Shown: positions 32,889 to 43,117, counted from the stretch's first letter. The stretch is DNA of 64,000 nt from Burkholderia contaminans (GCF_029633825.1 NZ_CP090640.1:1364001-1428000), one strand, 5' to 3'. The notes: generated by a model from the letters alone, not told the origin. Translations and numbers: made by a program.

Positions 32889-35105
32889 ATGAGCGTTACC
32901 ACGTCGGGGTTGCAGTCGAAGTCGGGTCAGGGTGCGTCCAAGCGCGCGGTCGAGTTGCTGAGCTCGATGCGCTTCGCGATTGCGCTGCTGGTGGTGCTGT
33001 CGATTGCCAGCATCATCGGCACGGTCCTGACCCAGGACGATCCGTATCCGAACTATGTGAACCAGTTCGGGCCGTTCTGGGCGGACATCTTCCGCTCGCT
33101 CGGCCTGTACAGCGTGTACAGCGCGTGGTGGTTCATGCTGATCCTGATCTTCCTCGTCGTGTCGATCTCGCTGTGCGTGATCCGCAATGCGCCGAAGATG
33201 CTCGCCGATGCGAAGAGCTGGAAGGACAAGGTTCGCGAAGGCAGCCTGCGGGCGTTCCACCACAAGGCCGAATACACGACGTCCGGCACGCGCGCGACCG
33301 TCACGGCGACGCTCGCCGCGTTCGTCACCAAGGCCGGCTACAAGCACATCGTGCGTGAGAACGAAGGCGCGACGCTGATCTCCGCGAAACGTGGTGCCAT
33401 GACCAAGTGGGGCTACATCTCCGCGCATCTCGCGATCGTCGTGATCTGTATCGGCGGCCTGCTCGACAGCAACCTGCCGATCAAATTCCAGATGTGGATG
33501 TTCGGCAAGAGCCCGGTCAACACGAGCGCGACCATCAGCGAGATCTCGCCCGACCATCGCCTGTCCGCGTCGAACCCGACGTTCCGCGGCTACGCGTGGG
33601 TGCCCGAGGGGCAGTTCGTGTCGACCGCGATCCTGAACCAGCCGAGCGGCTCGCTGATCCAGGACCTGCCGTTCTCGATCCAGCTCAACAAGTTCATCGT
33701 CGACTACTACACGACGGGCATGCCGAAGCTGTTCGCGAGCGACATCGTCGTGATCGATCGCGAGACCGGCCAGAAGATCCCGGCGCGCGTCGAGGTCAAC
33801 AAGCCGTTCACGTACAAGGGCGTGTCGATCTACCAGTCGAGCTTCCAGGACGGCGGCTCGCAGATGCAGATGACGGCCTACCCGATGACGGGCGGCAACG
33901 CGAAGACCTTCCCCGTGAAGGGGACGATCGGCAGTTCGGCGCCGCTGCAGATGCCGGGCAACGACGGCGACACGATCGAGTTCTCCGATTTCCGTGCGAT
34001 CAACGTCGAGAACATGGCCGACGCGAACGGCAAGCCGGACGTGCGCGGGGTCGCGACGACGAGCTCGCTGAAGGAAGCGTTCGACGAACGCCTCGGCTCC
34101 GGCGCGAAGACGTCGAAGCCGACGCAGCTCCACAACATCGGCCCGTCCGTGCAGTACAAGATCCGCGGCAAGGACGGCCAGGCGCGCGAATTCAACAACT
34201 ACATGCTGCCCGTCGACATGAACGGCGAGCGCGTGTTCCTCGCCGGCGTGCGTGCGAGCCCGAACGACCCGTTCCGCTACATGCGGATTCCGGCCGACAG
34301 CCAGGATTCGATCGGCGAATGGATGCACCTGCGTGCCGCGCTCGAGGATCCGTCCGCGCGCGCCGAGGCTGCTACGCGCTTCGCGCAGCGTTCGCTGCCG
34401 GGCATGGACGCATCGTTGCGCAGCCGCCTGCAGGACAGCGCGCTGAAGGTGCTGACCCTTTTTGCGGCGGGCGACGACAGCGTCGGCCGTGGCGCCGACG
34501 GCCAGCCGATCGGCGGCTTCCAGGCCGTGGCGACGTTCATCGACCGCTCGGTGCCGAAGGCCGAGCAGGAGAAGGCCGCGAGCCTGCTGCTGCGGATGCT
34601 CGAGGGCTCGATGTGGGAGGTCTGGCAGATCGCGCGCGAGCGCGCGGGCGAGCCGGCGGCGCAGCAGGGCACCGACACGATCCGCTTCGTGCAGAACGCG
34701 ATCAATGCGCTATCCGACAGCTTTCTGTATGGATCGCCGGTCTATTTGCAGCTTGACTCATTCAAGCAGGTGCAAGCTTCGGTATTTCAGTTGACGCGCG
34801 CACCCGGCAAGAATCTGGTGTATCTTGGCAGCCTGCTGCTGGTCGCCGGCATCTTCTCGATGTTCTACGTGCGCGAGCGGCGCCTCTGGTTCTGGTTGAA
34901 GGACGCCGGTTCGGGCGTCGATGTGGTGATGGCAATGTCCACGGCCCGCAAGACCTTCGATTTCGAGAAAGAGTTCGTGCAGACGCGCGACGCGGCCGGT
35001 GCCGCCTTGCACGCCGCACCTCGCGACGCCGCGCCGGCCGGTGCGGCATCGACGGCCCGTCCGCCTGCCGGCGCCGGTTCCGATTCCGAGAATTCCACCC
35101 GGTAA
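32889..35105 (+). CDS. resB: Cytochrome c biogenesis protein ResB (Ccs1)
   Basis: ResB (738 aa) works with CcsA as the System II cytochrome c synthetase: it keeps the apocytochrome reduced and helps deliver haem. Membrane segments are visible near residues 29-48, 78-98 and 175-195, with a long periplasmic domain and a last segment near 640-660. This matches the ResB family, which is long in beta-proteobacteria. The C-terminal tail after about 700 is Ala/Pro-rich. It ends four bases before ccsB. The presence of System II rather than the Ccm system is usual for Burkholderia. Confidence 0.95.
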   Translation: MSVTTSGLQSKSGQGASKRAVELLSSMRFAIALLVVLSIASIIGTVLTQDDPYPNYVNQFGPFWADIFRSLGLYSVYSAWWFMLILIFLVVSISLCVIRNAPKMLADAKSWKDKVREGSLRAFHHKAEYTTSGTRATVTATLAAFVTKAGYKHIVRENEGATLISAKRGAMTKWGYISAHLAIVVICIGGLLDSNLPIKFQMWMFGKSPVNTSATISEISPDHRLSASNPTFRGYAWVPEGQFVSTAILNQPSGSLIQDLPFSIQLNKFIVDYYTTGMPKLFASDIVVIDRETGQKIPARVEVNKPFTYKGVSIYQSSFQDGGSQMQMTAYPMTGGNAKTFPVKGTIGSSAPLQMPGNDGDTIEFSDFRAINVENMADANGKPDVRGVATTSSLKEAFDERLGSGAKTSKPTQLHNIGPSVQYKIRGKDGQAREFNNYMLPVDMNGERVFLAGVRASPNDPFRYMRIPADSQDSIGEWMHLRAALEDPSARAEAATRFAQRSLPGMDASLRSRLQDSALKVLTLFAAGDDSVGRGADGQPIGGFQAVATFIDRSVPKAEQEKAASLLLRMLEGSMWEVWQIARERAGEPAAQQGTDTIRFVQNAINALSDSFLYGSPVYLQLDSFKQVQASVFQLTRAPGKNLVYLGSLLLVAGIFSMFYVRERRLWFWLKDAGSGVDVVMAMSTARKTFDFEKEFVQTRDAAGAALHAAPRDAAPAGAASTARPPAGAGSDSENSTR

Positions 35106-35109
35106 CATC

Positions 35110-36300
35110 ATGGATCTCACGCAAGTTTCCTCTTCCCATCGGGCGTCGGCCCAGGCTCCGGTTACGGGGCCGCTGTTCGACGACCGTCCGTTCCTCGCGC
35201 GCCTGTCGCTGCTCGACTGGCTGTTCGCACTGGCGCTCGTGGTGGGCGCGGGCTATGCGCTCGTGCACTACAACGCGCACATGGATTACTACGACAAGGC
35301 GGTGATGATCGGCACCGTGCCGGCGCTCATCGCGCTCGGCTGGCGCTGGAAGCCCGCGCGGCTGATGATGGCATCGATCGCCGTGCTGGCGCTGTTGTCG
35401 ATCCAGATCTACCAGGGCGATCTCGCGCGCGCCGATTCTGCGTTCTTCCTCAAGTACTTCCTGTCGAGCCAGTCCGCGATCCTGTGGATGAGCGCGCTGT
35501 TCGTGCTCGCGACGATCTTCTACTGGATCGGCTTGCTCGCGCGCTCGGCGTCGGGTTCCGCGATCGGACAGAAGCTCACGTGGGTCGCCGTGCTGATGGG
35601 CTTCACCGGCTTGATGGTGCGCTGGTACGAGTCCTACCTGATCGGGGCGGACGTCGGGCACATTCCGGTGTCGAACCTGTATGAGGTGTTCGTCCTGTTC
35701 AGCCTGATCACCGCGCTGCTGTATCTGTATTACGAAGGCCACTACGGCACGCGCGCGCTCGGCGCGTTCGTGCTGCTGGTGATCAGCGCGGCCGTCGGCT
35801 TCCTGATGTGGTACTCGGTCGCGCGCGACGCGCAGCAGATCCAGCCGCTCGTACCGGCGCTGCAAAGCTGGTGGATGAAGATCCACGTGCCGGCGAACTT
35901 CATCGGCTACGGCAGCTTCGCGCTGTCGGCGATGGTGTCGGTTGCGTACCTGATGAAGGAGCGCGGCGTGCTCGCGGATCGCCTGCCGACGCTCGACGTG
36001 CTCGACGACGTGATGTACAAGTCGATCGCGGTCGGTTTCGCGTTCTTCACGATCGCGACGATCCTCGGCGCGCTGTGGGCCGCCGAAGCATGGGGCGGCT
36101 ACTGGAGCTGGGACCCGAAGGAAACCTGGGCGCTGATCGTGTGGTTGAACTACGCGGCGTGGCTGCACATGCGCCTGATGAAGGGCCTGCGCGGCACGGT
36201 GGCTGCATGGTGGGCGCTCACGGGCCTGCTCGTGACGACCTTCGCGTTCCTCGGCGTCAACATGTTCCTGTCCGGGCTGCACAGCTACGGCAAGCTGTAA
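35110..36300 (+). CDS. ccsB: Cytochrome c biogenesis protein CcsB/CcsA (haem handling subunit)
   Basis: This 396-residue polytopic membrane protein is the haem-handling partner of ResB. The tryptophan-rich WWD motif, WGGYWSWDPKETWALIVW, lies near residues 328-345, and conserved histidines flank it in membrane segments. Start ATG 35110 (MDLTQVSSS) follows the resB stop by four bases; upstream in-frame codons belong to resB in another frame. Naming varies in the literature (CcsA, CcsB, ResC). Confidence 0.95.
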   Translation: MDLTQVSSSHRASAQAPVTGPLFDDRPFLARLSLLDWLFALALVVGAGYALVHYNAHMDYYDKAVMIGTVPALIALGWRWKPARLMMASIAVLALLSIQIYQGDLARADSAFFLKYFLSSQSAILWMSALFVLATIFYWIGLLARSASGSAIGQKLTWVAVLMGFTGLMVRWYESYLIGADVGHIPVSNLYEVFVLFSLITALLYLYYEGHYGTRALGAFVLLVISAAVGFLMWYSVARDAQQIQPLVPALQSWWMKIHVPANFIGYGSFALSAMVSVAYLMKERGVLADRLPTLDVLDDVMYKSIAVGFAFFTIATILGALWAAEAWGGYWSWDPKETWALIVWLNYAAWLHMRLMKGLRGTVAAWWALTGLLVTTFAFLGVNMFLSGLHSYGKL

Positions 36301-36325
36301 GATTTCCGCTGTTCGTCCGACTATG

Positions 36326-36363
36326 AAACCGCCGGTGCATTGCGTGCCCGGCGGTTTTCTTTT
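36326..36363 (+). terminator. Intrinsic terminator after ccsB
   Basis: AAACCGCCGG (36326-36335) and CCGGCGGTTT (36348-36357) form a perfect 10-bp stem with a 12-base loop, followed by TCTTTT. Confidence 0.9.
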
Positions 36364-36458
36364 GTAACGGGCGGGCGGCCCGGGCGTCGAACGGCGCGGG
36401 ACGGGTCGGGTCGAACGCTCATGAAACTGCGCGCGGCGCAGGCAGGAGGAGCAGCACG

Positions 36459-37454
36459 ATGTGGATCAAACGCCCTTTGCGGAACGTACTGACCGGCGGC
36501 GATATTGCACCCGGCGAAATCACGCCGCGTGCGGTGTTCGAGAACCGGCGGCGCGTATTGCAGGCGGCCGGCCTCGCGGCGGCGGGCGGGCTGCTCGGTG
36601 GCAGCGGCGCAGCATGGGCCGCCTATGCGTCGCCCGATGCGCGGGCCGCGAAGCTTGCGGCGAAGACGAATCCGAAGTTCGTCGCAGCCGACAAGGTGAC
36701 GCCGTTCAAGGACATCACCACCTACAACAACTTCTACGAATTCGGCACCGACAAGAGCGACCCCGCGCAGAACGCCGGCACGCTGCGGCCGCGCCCGTGG
36801 CGTGTGAGCGTCGAGGGCGAGGTGCTGCATCCGAAGGTGTTCGATCTCGACGAGCTGCTGAAGCTCGCGCCGCTCGAGGAGCGCGTGTACCGGCTGCGCT
36901 GCGTCGAGGGATGGTCGATGGTGATCCCTTGGATCGGCGTGCCGCTGTCCGAGCTGATCAAGCGCGTGCAGCCGACCGGCAACGCGAAATACGTGCAGTT
37001 CGTCACGCTGGCCGATCCGTCGCAGATGCCCGGCCTCTCGACGCCCGTGCTCGACTGGCCGTACTCGGAAGGGCTGCGGATGGACGAGGCGATGAATCCG
37101 CTGACGCTGCTGACGATGGGCGTCTACGGGCAGGTGCTGCCGAACCAGAACGGCGCGCCGGTGCGGATCGTCGTGCCGTGGAAGTACGGTTTCAAGAGCG
37201 CGAAGTCGCTCGTGAAGATCCGCTTCGTCGACAAGCAGCCGAAGACGAGCTGGAACACGTACGCCGCGAACGAGTACGGCTTCTATTCGAACGTGAACCC
37301 GAACGTCGATCATCCGCGCTGGAGCCAGGCGACCGAGCGGCGCATCGGCGAGGACGGCTTTTTCACGCCGAAGCGCAAGACGCTGATGTTCAACGGCTAC
37401 GGCGACCTGGTCGCGTCGATGTACCAGGGCATGGACCTGAAGAAGAATTTCTGA
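36459..37454 (+). CDS. msrP: Periplasmic methionine sulfoxide reductase, molybdopterin subunit MsrP
   Basis: MsrP (YedY, 331 aa) reduces methionine sulfoxide in periplasmic proteins. The twin-arginine signal (Arg30-Arg32 followed by a hydrophobic stretch) shows export as a folded molybdenum protein. Cys148 ([10 protein letters not shown]) is the expected molybdenum ligand. The length fits the family. AGGAGGAG lies before the ATG. msrQ follows within nine to twenty bases, depending on its start, so the two form the usual pair. Confidence 0.96.
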   Translation: MWIKRPLRNVLTGGDIAPGEITPRAVFENRRRVLQAAGLAAAGGLLGGSGAAWAAYASPDARAAKLAAKTNPKFVAADKVTPFKDITTYNNFYEFGTDKSDPAQNAGTLRPRPWRVSVEGEVLHPKVFDLDELLKLAPLEERVYRLRCVEGWSMVIPWIGVPLSELIKRVQPTGNAKYVQFVTLADPSQMPGLSTPVLDWPYSEGLRMDEAMNPLTLLTMGVYGQVLPNQNGAPVRIVVPWKYGFKSAKSLVKIRFVDKQPKTSWNTYAANEYGFYSNVNPNVDHPRWSQATERRIGEDGFFTPKRKTLMFNGYGDLVASMYQGMDLKKNF

Positions 37455-37462
37455 GGGCGACG

Positions 37463-38161
37463 GTGAGAAACGACATGCCCCCTTCGACGTTGACGGCCGC
37501 GCCTACAGCCCGCGCTGGCCAGGCTGCCGGTGCCGCACGGAGCGGCGCGATCCGTCCCGCCGCGCCGCGCTGGCTCGCGCCGGCCAAGGTGCTGGTTTTC
37601 GCGGCCGGCCTTTATCCGCTCGCGCGTCTCGTGCTGTTCGGGCTGACCGACCGGCTCGGCGCGAATCCGATCGAGTTCATCACGCGCTCGACGGGTCTCT
37701 GGACGCTCGTGATCCTGTGCATCACGCTCGCCGTCACGCCGCTTCGGCGCATGACGGGGTTCGCCACGCTGCTGCGCTTTCGCCGGATGATCGGGCTGTT
37801 CGCGTTCTTCTACGCGACGCTGCACTTCACGACCTACCTGTGGTTCGACAAGTGGTTCGACGTCGGCGAGATCCTGAAGGACGTCGGCAAGCGCCCGTTC
37901 ATCACGGTCGGTTTTGCCGCGTTCGTGCTGCTGATTCCGCTCGCGGCAACGTCGCCGCGCGCGATGGTGCGCCGCCTGGGCCGCCACTGGGCGACCCTGC
38001 ATAGCGCGATCTACGCGATCGCGCTATTCGGTGTGCTGCACTTCTGGTGGATGAGGGCCGGCAAGCACAATCTCGCGCAGCCGAAGCTTTATGCGGCAGT
38101 CGTGGCCGCGTTGCTCGGCTGGCGGCTCATCGCATGGGGATGGCGGCGCGTGCGCGCGTGA
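37463..38161 (+). CDS. msrQ: Haem-binding membrane subunit MsrQ
   Basis: MsrQ (YedZ) carries electrons from the quinone pool or a flavin reductase to MsrP. Five or six membrane helices are visible, with haem-ligand histidines in FATLHFTTYLWF, HWATLHSAIYA and GVLHFWW. Start: GTG 37463 has GAGGG five bases upstream and gives 232 aa. ATG 37475 (MPPSTLTAAP) would give 228 aa with little ribosome binding site. The N-terminal 35 residues are Ala/Pro-rich and poorly conserved. Confidence 0.93.
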   Translation: MRNDMPPSTLTAAPTARAGQAAGAARSGAIRPAAPRWLAPAKVLVFAAGLYPLARLVLFGLTDRLGANPIEFITRSTGLWTLVILCITLAVTPLRRMTGFATLLRFRRMIGLFAFFYATLHFTTYLWFDKWFDVGEILKDVGKRPFITVGFAAFVLLIPLAATSPRAMVRRLGRHWATLHSAIYAIALFGVLHFWWMRAGKHNLAQPKLYAAVVAALLGWRLIAWGWRRVRA

Positions 38162-38179
38162 CGGCGCAGCCTGAAAAAA

Positions 38180-38215
38180 CAAAAGGCGATGACCGGGAAG
38201 TCATCGCCTTGTTTC
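38180..38215. terminator. Bidirectional terminator between msrQ and the lptM-like gene
   Basis: AAGGCGATGAC (38183-38193) and GTCATCGCCTT (38200-38210) form a perfect 11-bp stem with a CGGGAA loop. AAAAAACAAAA precedes it and GTTTC follows; the minus-strand T-run is the stronger one. Confidence 0.85.
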
Positions 38216-38239
38216 GTGAGCCGTGCAGGCGGCGCGCCG

Positions 38240-38518
38240 TTACTTTGCGACGGCCGGGCTCGACGCCGATGCAGGCATGGACGATGCGCTGCTCGACAAT
38301 TCGGGTGACAGCGTGAGCGGCGTGCCGGACGAATCGGGCACACTGTCGGACGACGCGTTTTCATCGGTCGGCTTCACATCCGACGGCGGTGTGTCCTGCT
38401 GCTGGAGTGGCTTGGGCATCGGAGGCACGGTGGGCAGATAGAGCGCGCCGCTTTGACCGCAGCCGGCAAGAATCGCCAAAGCCGCTACAATCGCGCTCAT
38501 CCGGAAAACGACTCGCAT
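38240..38518 (-). CDS. lptM: LptM-like (YifL family) small lipoprotein
   Basis: This is a 92-residue lipoprotein with lipobox LAGC (Cys20). The sequence after it, GQSGALYLP, matches the LptM/YifL pattern (CGxxGxLyLP). LptM assists oxidative maturation of the LptD lipopolysaccharide translocon in E. coli. The rest is Pro/Ser-rich and disordered. The start is ATG at 38518; the frame is open upstream but would run through cyaY. It diverges from cyaY with only 36 bases between. In Pseudomonas the homologue precedes lysA; here no lysA follows. Confidence 0.85.
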   Translation of the reverse strand: MRVVFRMSAIVAALAILAGCGQSGALYLPTVPPMPKPLQQQDTPPSDVKPTDENASSDSVPDSSGTPLTLSPELSSSASSMPASASSPAVAK

Positions 38519-38530
38519 GATCGTCCCTGA

Positions 38531-38884
<354 letters not shown>

Positions 38885-38928
38885 CCGCTCCGGCCGAAGC
38901 CGGGGCTGCGCGTCGACGCGCAGCCAAA

Positions 38929-38957
38929 GAAAAAGCGCCCCGCGGGGGCGCTTTTTT
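38929..38957. terminator. Bidirectional terminator between cyaY and mrcA
   Basis: AAAAGCGCCCC and GGGGGCGCTTTTTT form a strong stem with a two- to three-base loop. A-rich sequence on one side and T-rich on the other serve the convergent genes. Confidence 0.9.
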
Positions 38958-38974
38958 CATGTCCGGGCCGGTGG

Positions 38975-41365
38975 TCAGTGCGCGAACAGGTTCATGATGT
39001 CCTGCTTTTCCTGCTCGTCGACGTGCGGCACGGTGGCGTCGACGTTCTGCGCGGCCGGCGCCTGCGGTACGCCGACCGTCGACACGAAGCCGTGGCCTGG
39101 CGCGAACTCGGTGAAGTACAGCTCGCCGCCGAGCGACTCGACGCCGTCCGGCACCGTCGGCTTGAACTCGGGCACGCCCTTCAGCGCGGCGCCCATGTAG
39201 TCGATCCAGACCGGCAGCGACAGGCCGCCCCCCGTTTCGCGATCGCCGAGGCTGCGCGGATTGTCGTAGCCGATCCACGCAATCGCGGCGAGCGTGTGCT
39301 GGTAGCCGGCGAACCACGCGTCGTGCGAGTCGTTCGTCGTGCCGGTCTTGCCCGCGAGGTCGGTGCGTTTCAGCACGTTGGTCCGTGCGCCCGTGCCGCG
39401 CTGCGCGACGCTCTGCAGCAGGCTGTTCATCACGTACGCGTTGCGCGGGTCGATCGCGCGCGGCGCATTCTGCTCGGCGACGAGCGGCTGCGCGCGCACG
39501 ACGATCGCGCCGTTCGGATCGGTGACTTCGGCGATCAGGTACGGATTGACGCGATAGCCGCCGTTCGCGAAGACCGAGTACGCGCCCGCCATCTGCAGCG
39601 GCGTGACCTGGCCCGCGCCGAGTGCCATCGGCAGGTAGGCCGGATGGCGTTCGGCGTCGAAGCCGAAGCGGGTGATGTACTGCTGCGCGTACTTCGTGCC
39701 GATGTGGTTCAGGATCCGGATCGACACGAGGTTGCGCGAGCGCTGCAGCGCGGTGCGCATCGACATCGGGCCTTCGAAGCCGCCGCCGTAGTTCTTCGGC
39801 TCCCACGGCTGGCCGCCCGTTTCGGCGGCGCTGAAATACAGCGGGCCGTCGTTGATCACGGTTGCCGGCCCGAGGCCCTTGTCGAGCGACGCCGAATAGA
39901 TGAACGGCTTGAACGACGAACCCGGCTGCCGCCACGCCTGCGTGACGTGGTTGAACTTGTTCTTGTTGTAGTCGAAGCCGCCGACGAGCGAGCGGATCGC
40001 GCCGTCCTGCGGGACGATCGACAGGAATGCCCCCTCGACCTGCGGCAACTGCGTGATCGACCACTTGCCGGTGTCGTTCTTCACGACGCGGACGATCGCG
40101 CCCGGGCGGATGTGGCGATTCGGCTGCGCATTGGCCGACAGCGCGCCCGACGCGAAGCGCAGGTTGTCGCCCTCGATCGTCGCATTGCTGCCGTCGATGA
40201 ACGCGACCGTGATCTGGCGCGGGCTGGCGGCCGTGACGACCGCGGCGATCAGTTCGCCGTTGTCGGGGTGTTCGAGCAGCGCATCGTCGATCGCCTGTTC
40301 GCGGTCGTCGGCGCCGGCCGGCAGCTCGATGAAGCCTTCCGGCCCCCGGTAGCCGTGCCGGCGTTCGTAATCCATGATGCCTTTGCGCAGTGCGGTGTAC
40401 GCGACCTGCTGGTCCGCGGAGTCGATCGTCGTGACGACGTTGAAGCCGCGCGTGTAGGTTTCCTCACGGTACTGCGCGTACATCATTTGTCGGACCATTT
40501 CCGCGACGTACTCGGCGTGCACGCTGAAATCGCGGCCGGGCCCCTTGACGACGAGCGGCTGTGCGACGGCCTCGTCGTACTGTTCGCGCGAGATGAAGTT
40601 CAGTTCGAGCATCCGCTGCAGGATGTATTCCTGGCGCACCTTCGCGCGCTTCGGGTTCACGACCGGGTTGTACGCGGACGGCGCCTTCGGCAGCCCCGCG
40701 AGCATCGCGGCTTCGGCCAGCGTGATGTCCTTCAGGTCCTTGCCGAAGTAGACCCGCGCGGCGCTCGCGAAGCCGTACGCGCGCTGGCCGAGATAGATCT
40801 GATTCATGTAGACCTCGAGAATCTGATCCTTCGTCAGCGCACGCTCGATCCGGTACGCGAGCAGCATCTCGTAGATCTTGCGCGTGTAGGTCTTCTCGCT
40901 CGACAGGAAGAAGTTGCGCGCGACCTGCATCGTGATCGTGCTCGCACCCTGCGACGCATGGCCGTTCGTCAGCGCGACGAAGCCGGCGCGGACGATGCCG
41001 GTGAGGTCGACGCCGCCGTGATCGTAGAAGCGCGCGTCCTCGATTGCGAGGATCGCTTTCTTCAGCGAGTCGGGCACGTCCTTGAAATGGACGACGTCGC
41101 GGCGCTCTTCGCCGAATTCGCCGATCAGCACGTGATCGGACGTATAGATGCGCAGCGGCACCTTCGGCCGATAGTCGGTCAGCGCGTCGAGCGACGGCAT
41201 GTTCGGCCACGCAACGACGAGCGCGTAGCCGAGCACGAGCCCGCCGGCCACGACGAGCGCTATGCACATCGTGGCGAATCCGAGCAGGACTTTTTGCCAC
41301 CAGGGCCGCTTCTTCGGCTCCGGGGCGGGAGGCGGGGACGTAGGAGTCGTGGATTGCATAGGCAT
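38975..41365 (-). CDS. mrcA: Penicillin-binding protein 1A (class A)
   Basis: PBP1A (796 aa from ATG 41365) polymerises and cross-links peptidoglycan. After one membrane segment (about residues 25-50), the glycosyltransferase domain has the catalytic Glu in ILAIEDARFYDHGG (about residue 109). The transpeptidase domain shows the SxxK motif in GSSFKPF (about 480), SRN in QRSRNLVSI and KTGTTNDS (about 675). An ATG six bases later is an equally possible start. A perfect TATAAT on the minus strand (41390-41385) lies 20 bases upstream. It diverges from pilM, as ponA does in Pseudomonas. Confidence 0.96.
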   Translation of the reverse strand: MPMQSTTPTSPPPAPEPKKRPWWQKVLLGFATMCIALVVAGGLVLGYALVVAWPNMPSLDALTDYRPKVPLRIYTSDHVLIGEFGEERRDVVHFKDVPDSLKKAILAIEDARFYDHGGVDLTGIVRAGFVALTNGHASQGASTITMQVARNFFLSSEKTYTRKIYEMLLAYRIERALTKDQILEVYMNQIYLGQRAYGFASAARVYFGKDLKDITLAEAAMLAGLPKAPSAYNPVVNPKRAKVRQEYILQRMLELNFISREQYDEAVAQPLVVKGPGRDFSVHAEYVAEMVRQMMYAQYREETYTRGFNVVTTIDSADQQVAYTALRKGIMDYERRHGYRGPEGFIELPAGADDREQAIDDALLEHPDNGELIAAVVTAASPRQITVAFIDGSNATIEGDNLRFASGALSANAQPNRHIRPGAIVRVVKNDTGKWSITQLPQVEGAFLSIVPQDGAIRSLVGGFDYNKNKFNHVTQAWRQPGSSFKPFIYSASLDKGLGPATVINDGPLYFSAAETGGQPWEPKNYGGGFEGPMSMRTALQRSRNLVSIRILNHIGTKYAQQYITRFGFDAERHPAYLPMALGAGQVTPLQMAGAYSVFANGGYRVNPYLIAEVTDPNGAIVVRAQPLVAEQNAPRAIDPRNAYVMNSLLQSVAQRGTGARTNVLKRTDLAGKTGTTNDSHDAWFAGYQHTLAAIAWIGYDNPRSLGDRETGGGLSLPVWIDYMGAALKGVPEFKPTVPDGVESLGGELYFTEFAPGHGFVSTVGVPQAPAAQNVDATVPHVDEQEKQDIMNLFAH

Positions 41366-41384
41366 ACCGGAAAACAGTCCCGCG

Positions 41385-41390
41385 ATTATA
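41385..41390 (-). promoter_or_regulatory. Candidate -10 element of mrcA
   Basis: The minus strand reads TATAAT here. The -35 match is poor (CAGGAC at 17 bases). The transcript would have a leader of only about 13 bases before the mrcA start. Confidence 0.4.
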
Positions 41391-41585
41391 GCTGCCCGGT
41401 AAGACCGGTCCTGACGCGGGGGGCGGCCGCCGCGAAGACGCGGCCTGGCGTGCTTCCAGCATAGCCCGCGCATGCCCGTCGCGAGCGGATGCTGGCCGTT
41501 AGGCCGACTGTCGGCCGCACGCGCCGATTTGCAGAATCAAGTCTCGGAAACGCGGCACGGGCCGCGACGATTTCAGGAGACTGGG

Positions 41586-42512
41586 ATGGCGGGACGATGG
41601 CGAGCACGGTTTGGGCAGGGTGGGCACCGGTCGACGGGAATCGACGTCGGTGCGGATGAGGTGAGGGTGGTCGTGCTGAGCCGGCGCGGCCGGGGCGCGG
41701 ACGTGTGCGTCGAGGGGCTCGAGCGGGAGCCGGTCGGGTTGGCGGGCGGCCCGGAGGATGCGCGCTGGGCGGCGGTCGCGCGTGCGCTGGCCGCCGCCGT
41801 GTCGAGGCTGTCGGCGGCCGGCGTGCGGTGCGACGCGCGTGGCGTGATGGCGTTGCACGATGACGAGATGCGGACCGCGACGCTCGATCTGGCCGGGCGC
41901 GGCGACATCGAGGATGCCGCGCGGCAGGCGGCCGAACGCATCTCGGGGCTGGCGCCGGACAGTCTCGCGTTCGACTGGCGGCAGGAGGGCGGCGCGGGAG
42001 CAGGCGAGATCGAGGTTGCCGTGGCCCCGCTGGCGCTGCTCGAACGGCGGATCGACGTGGCCGCCCAGGCCGGTGTCGACCTGACGGTGGTCGACGGCGA
42101 GTCGGCCGCGGCGCTGCGTGCGTTGCGCTATGCCGCGCAATTCGAACCCGACGCGCAGGCGGGCCCCTACGCGGCGCTCTGGTTCCATGACTCGGGCGTG
42201 CACGGCTGGCGAATCGACGGCCCGTTGGCCGTACCGGTGCTGACGCTGTCCGGCGCCGTGCCGGGGGCATTTTCCGATGCATTGCGCCAGCGCGCGCTCG
42301 GGGCGGTGTGCTGCGTACTCGTGTCCGGGGACGAACGGTGTATCGCCCGCTTCGATACGTCTGTCGCCGAGATTGGCGACGTGCTCGGCGCGGTTGCGGT
42401 GTCGTTCGACTGCACGGGCTGGAGCGGGCAACCGTGCCCGCCCGCCGGCATGCCGGGCGGCACGGCATGGGCCGTCGCGTTCGGGCTGGCATTGCGCGGG
42501 GTATGGGAATGA
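41586..42512 (+). CDS. pilM: Type IV pilus assembly protein PilM
   Basis: PilM (308 aa) is the actin-like cytoplasmic protein that links the pilus inner-membrane platform to PilN. The nucleotide-binding start GIDVGADEVRVVVLSR lies near residues 16-31. The sequence is divergent from Pseudomonas PilM, so the call rests also on synteny: divergent from mrcA and first in a pilMNOPQ-aroK chain. Start ATG 41586 has CAGGAGA upstream. Its stop overlaps the pilN start by four bases. Confidence 0.88.
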   Translation: MAGRWRARFGQGGHRSTGIDVGADEVRVVVLSRRGRGADVCVEGLEREPVGLAGGPEDARWAAVARALAAAVSRLSAAGVRCDARGVMALHDDEMRTATLDLAGRGDIEDAARQAAERISGLAPDSLAFDWRQEGGAGAGEIEVAVAPLALLERRIDVAAQAGVDLTVVDGESAAALRALRYAAQFEPDAQAGPYAALWFHDSGVHGWRIDGPLAVPVLTLSGAVPGAFSDALRQRALGAVCCVLVSGDERCIARFDTSVAEIGDVLGAVAVSFDCTGWSGQPCPPAGMPGGTAWAVAFGLALRGVWE

Positions 42513-43117
42513 CGGCCTGTCGTGCGGAGCCGGGCGGTTTCAACCTGCTGCCATACCGTGAACGGCTGGCGCAGGCGTTGCGACGTCGCCGGGCCGCGCA
42601 GTGCGGTGCGGCGATTCTGTTCGGTGCGCTCGGCGTCGGCCTGTGGGCGGGCGTTGTCACCGGGGCGCGGTGGCGCGTGGATGCCGAGCGCGAGAGTGTG
42701 GAGGCGCGGCTGCGGCAGTTGCAGCCGCAGGTGGGGGCCGCGACGCGCGCTGCCAAGGCCGCGGCCGTTGCCGCGCAACGCGACGCGCAGGCGGCCGCGC
42801 TTGCCGCGCCTTATCGGCACGTCGCAGGGCTGCTGGCCGCACTGGCGCAGGTGCGCGACGGCACCGTCCGGCTCGACGCGCTGCGCACGACGTCCGCCGG
42901 CGCCGTGATCGATGCACGCGCCGCGAGCTACCGGGCGGCCGCGCGATGGCTCGCGGGGATGGCACGCGAGCAACGTGGCTGGCGGATCGACATCGATGTG
43001 TTGAAGCCTGCTTCCGATGTTCCGGTCGTTACGGGCGGGATGCCGTTCCGGTTCTCGGTCCGGCTGCGCTGGCACGACGCGGTGGCGTCCCGGGAAGCGC
43101 CGGGAGGTGGCGCATGA
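42509..43117 (+). CDS. pilN: Type IV pilus assembly protein PilN
   Basis: PilN (202 aa) is a bitopic inner-membrane protein of the alignment complex. The N-terminal motif FNLLPYRERL binds PilM in homologues. One membrane segment (AILFGALGVGLWAGVVTG) is followed by an Ala-rich coiled-coil stretch and a ferredoxin-like periplasmic domain. The start is the ATG of the ATGA overlap with pilM; another in-frame ATG lies six bases upstream. It overlaps the next gene by four bases. Confidence 0.87.
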   Translation: MTACRAEPGGFNLLPYRERLAQALRRRRAAQCGAAILFGALGVGLWAGVVTGARWRVDAERESVEARLRQLQPQVGAATRAAKAAAVAAQRDAQAAALAAPYRHVAGLLAALAQVRDGTVRLDALRTTSAGAVIDARAASYRAAARWLAGMAREQRGWRIDIDVLKPASDVPVVTGGMPFRFSVRLRWHDAVASREAPGGGA

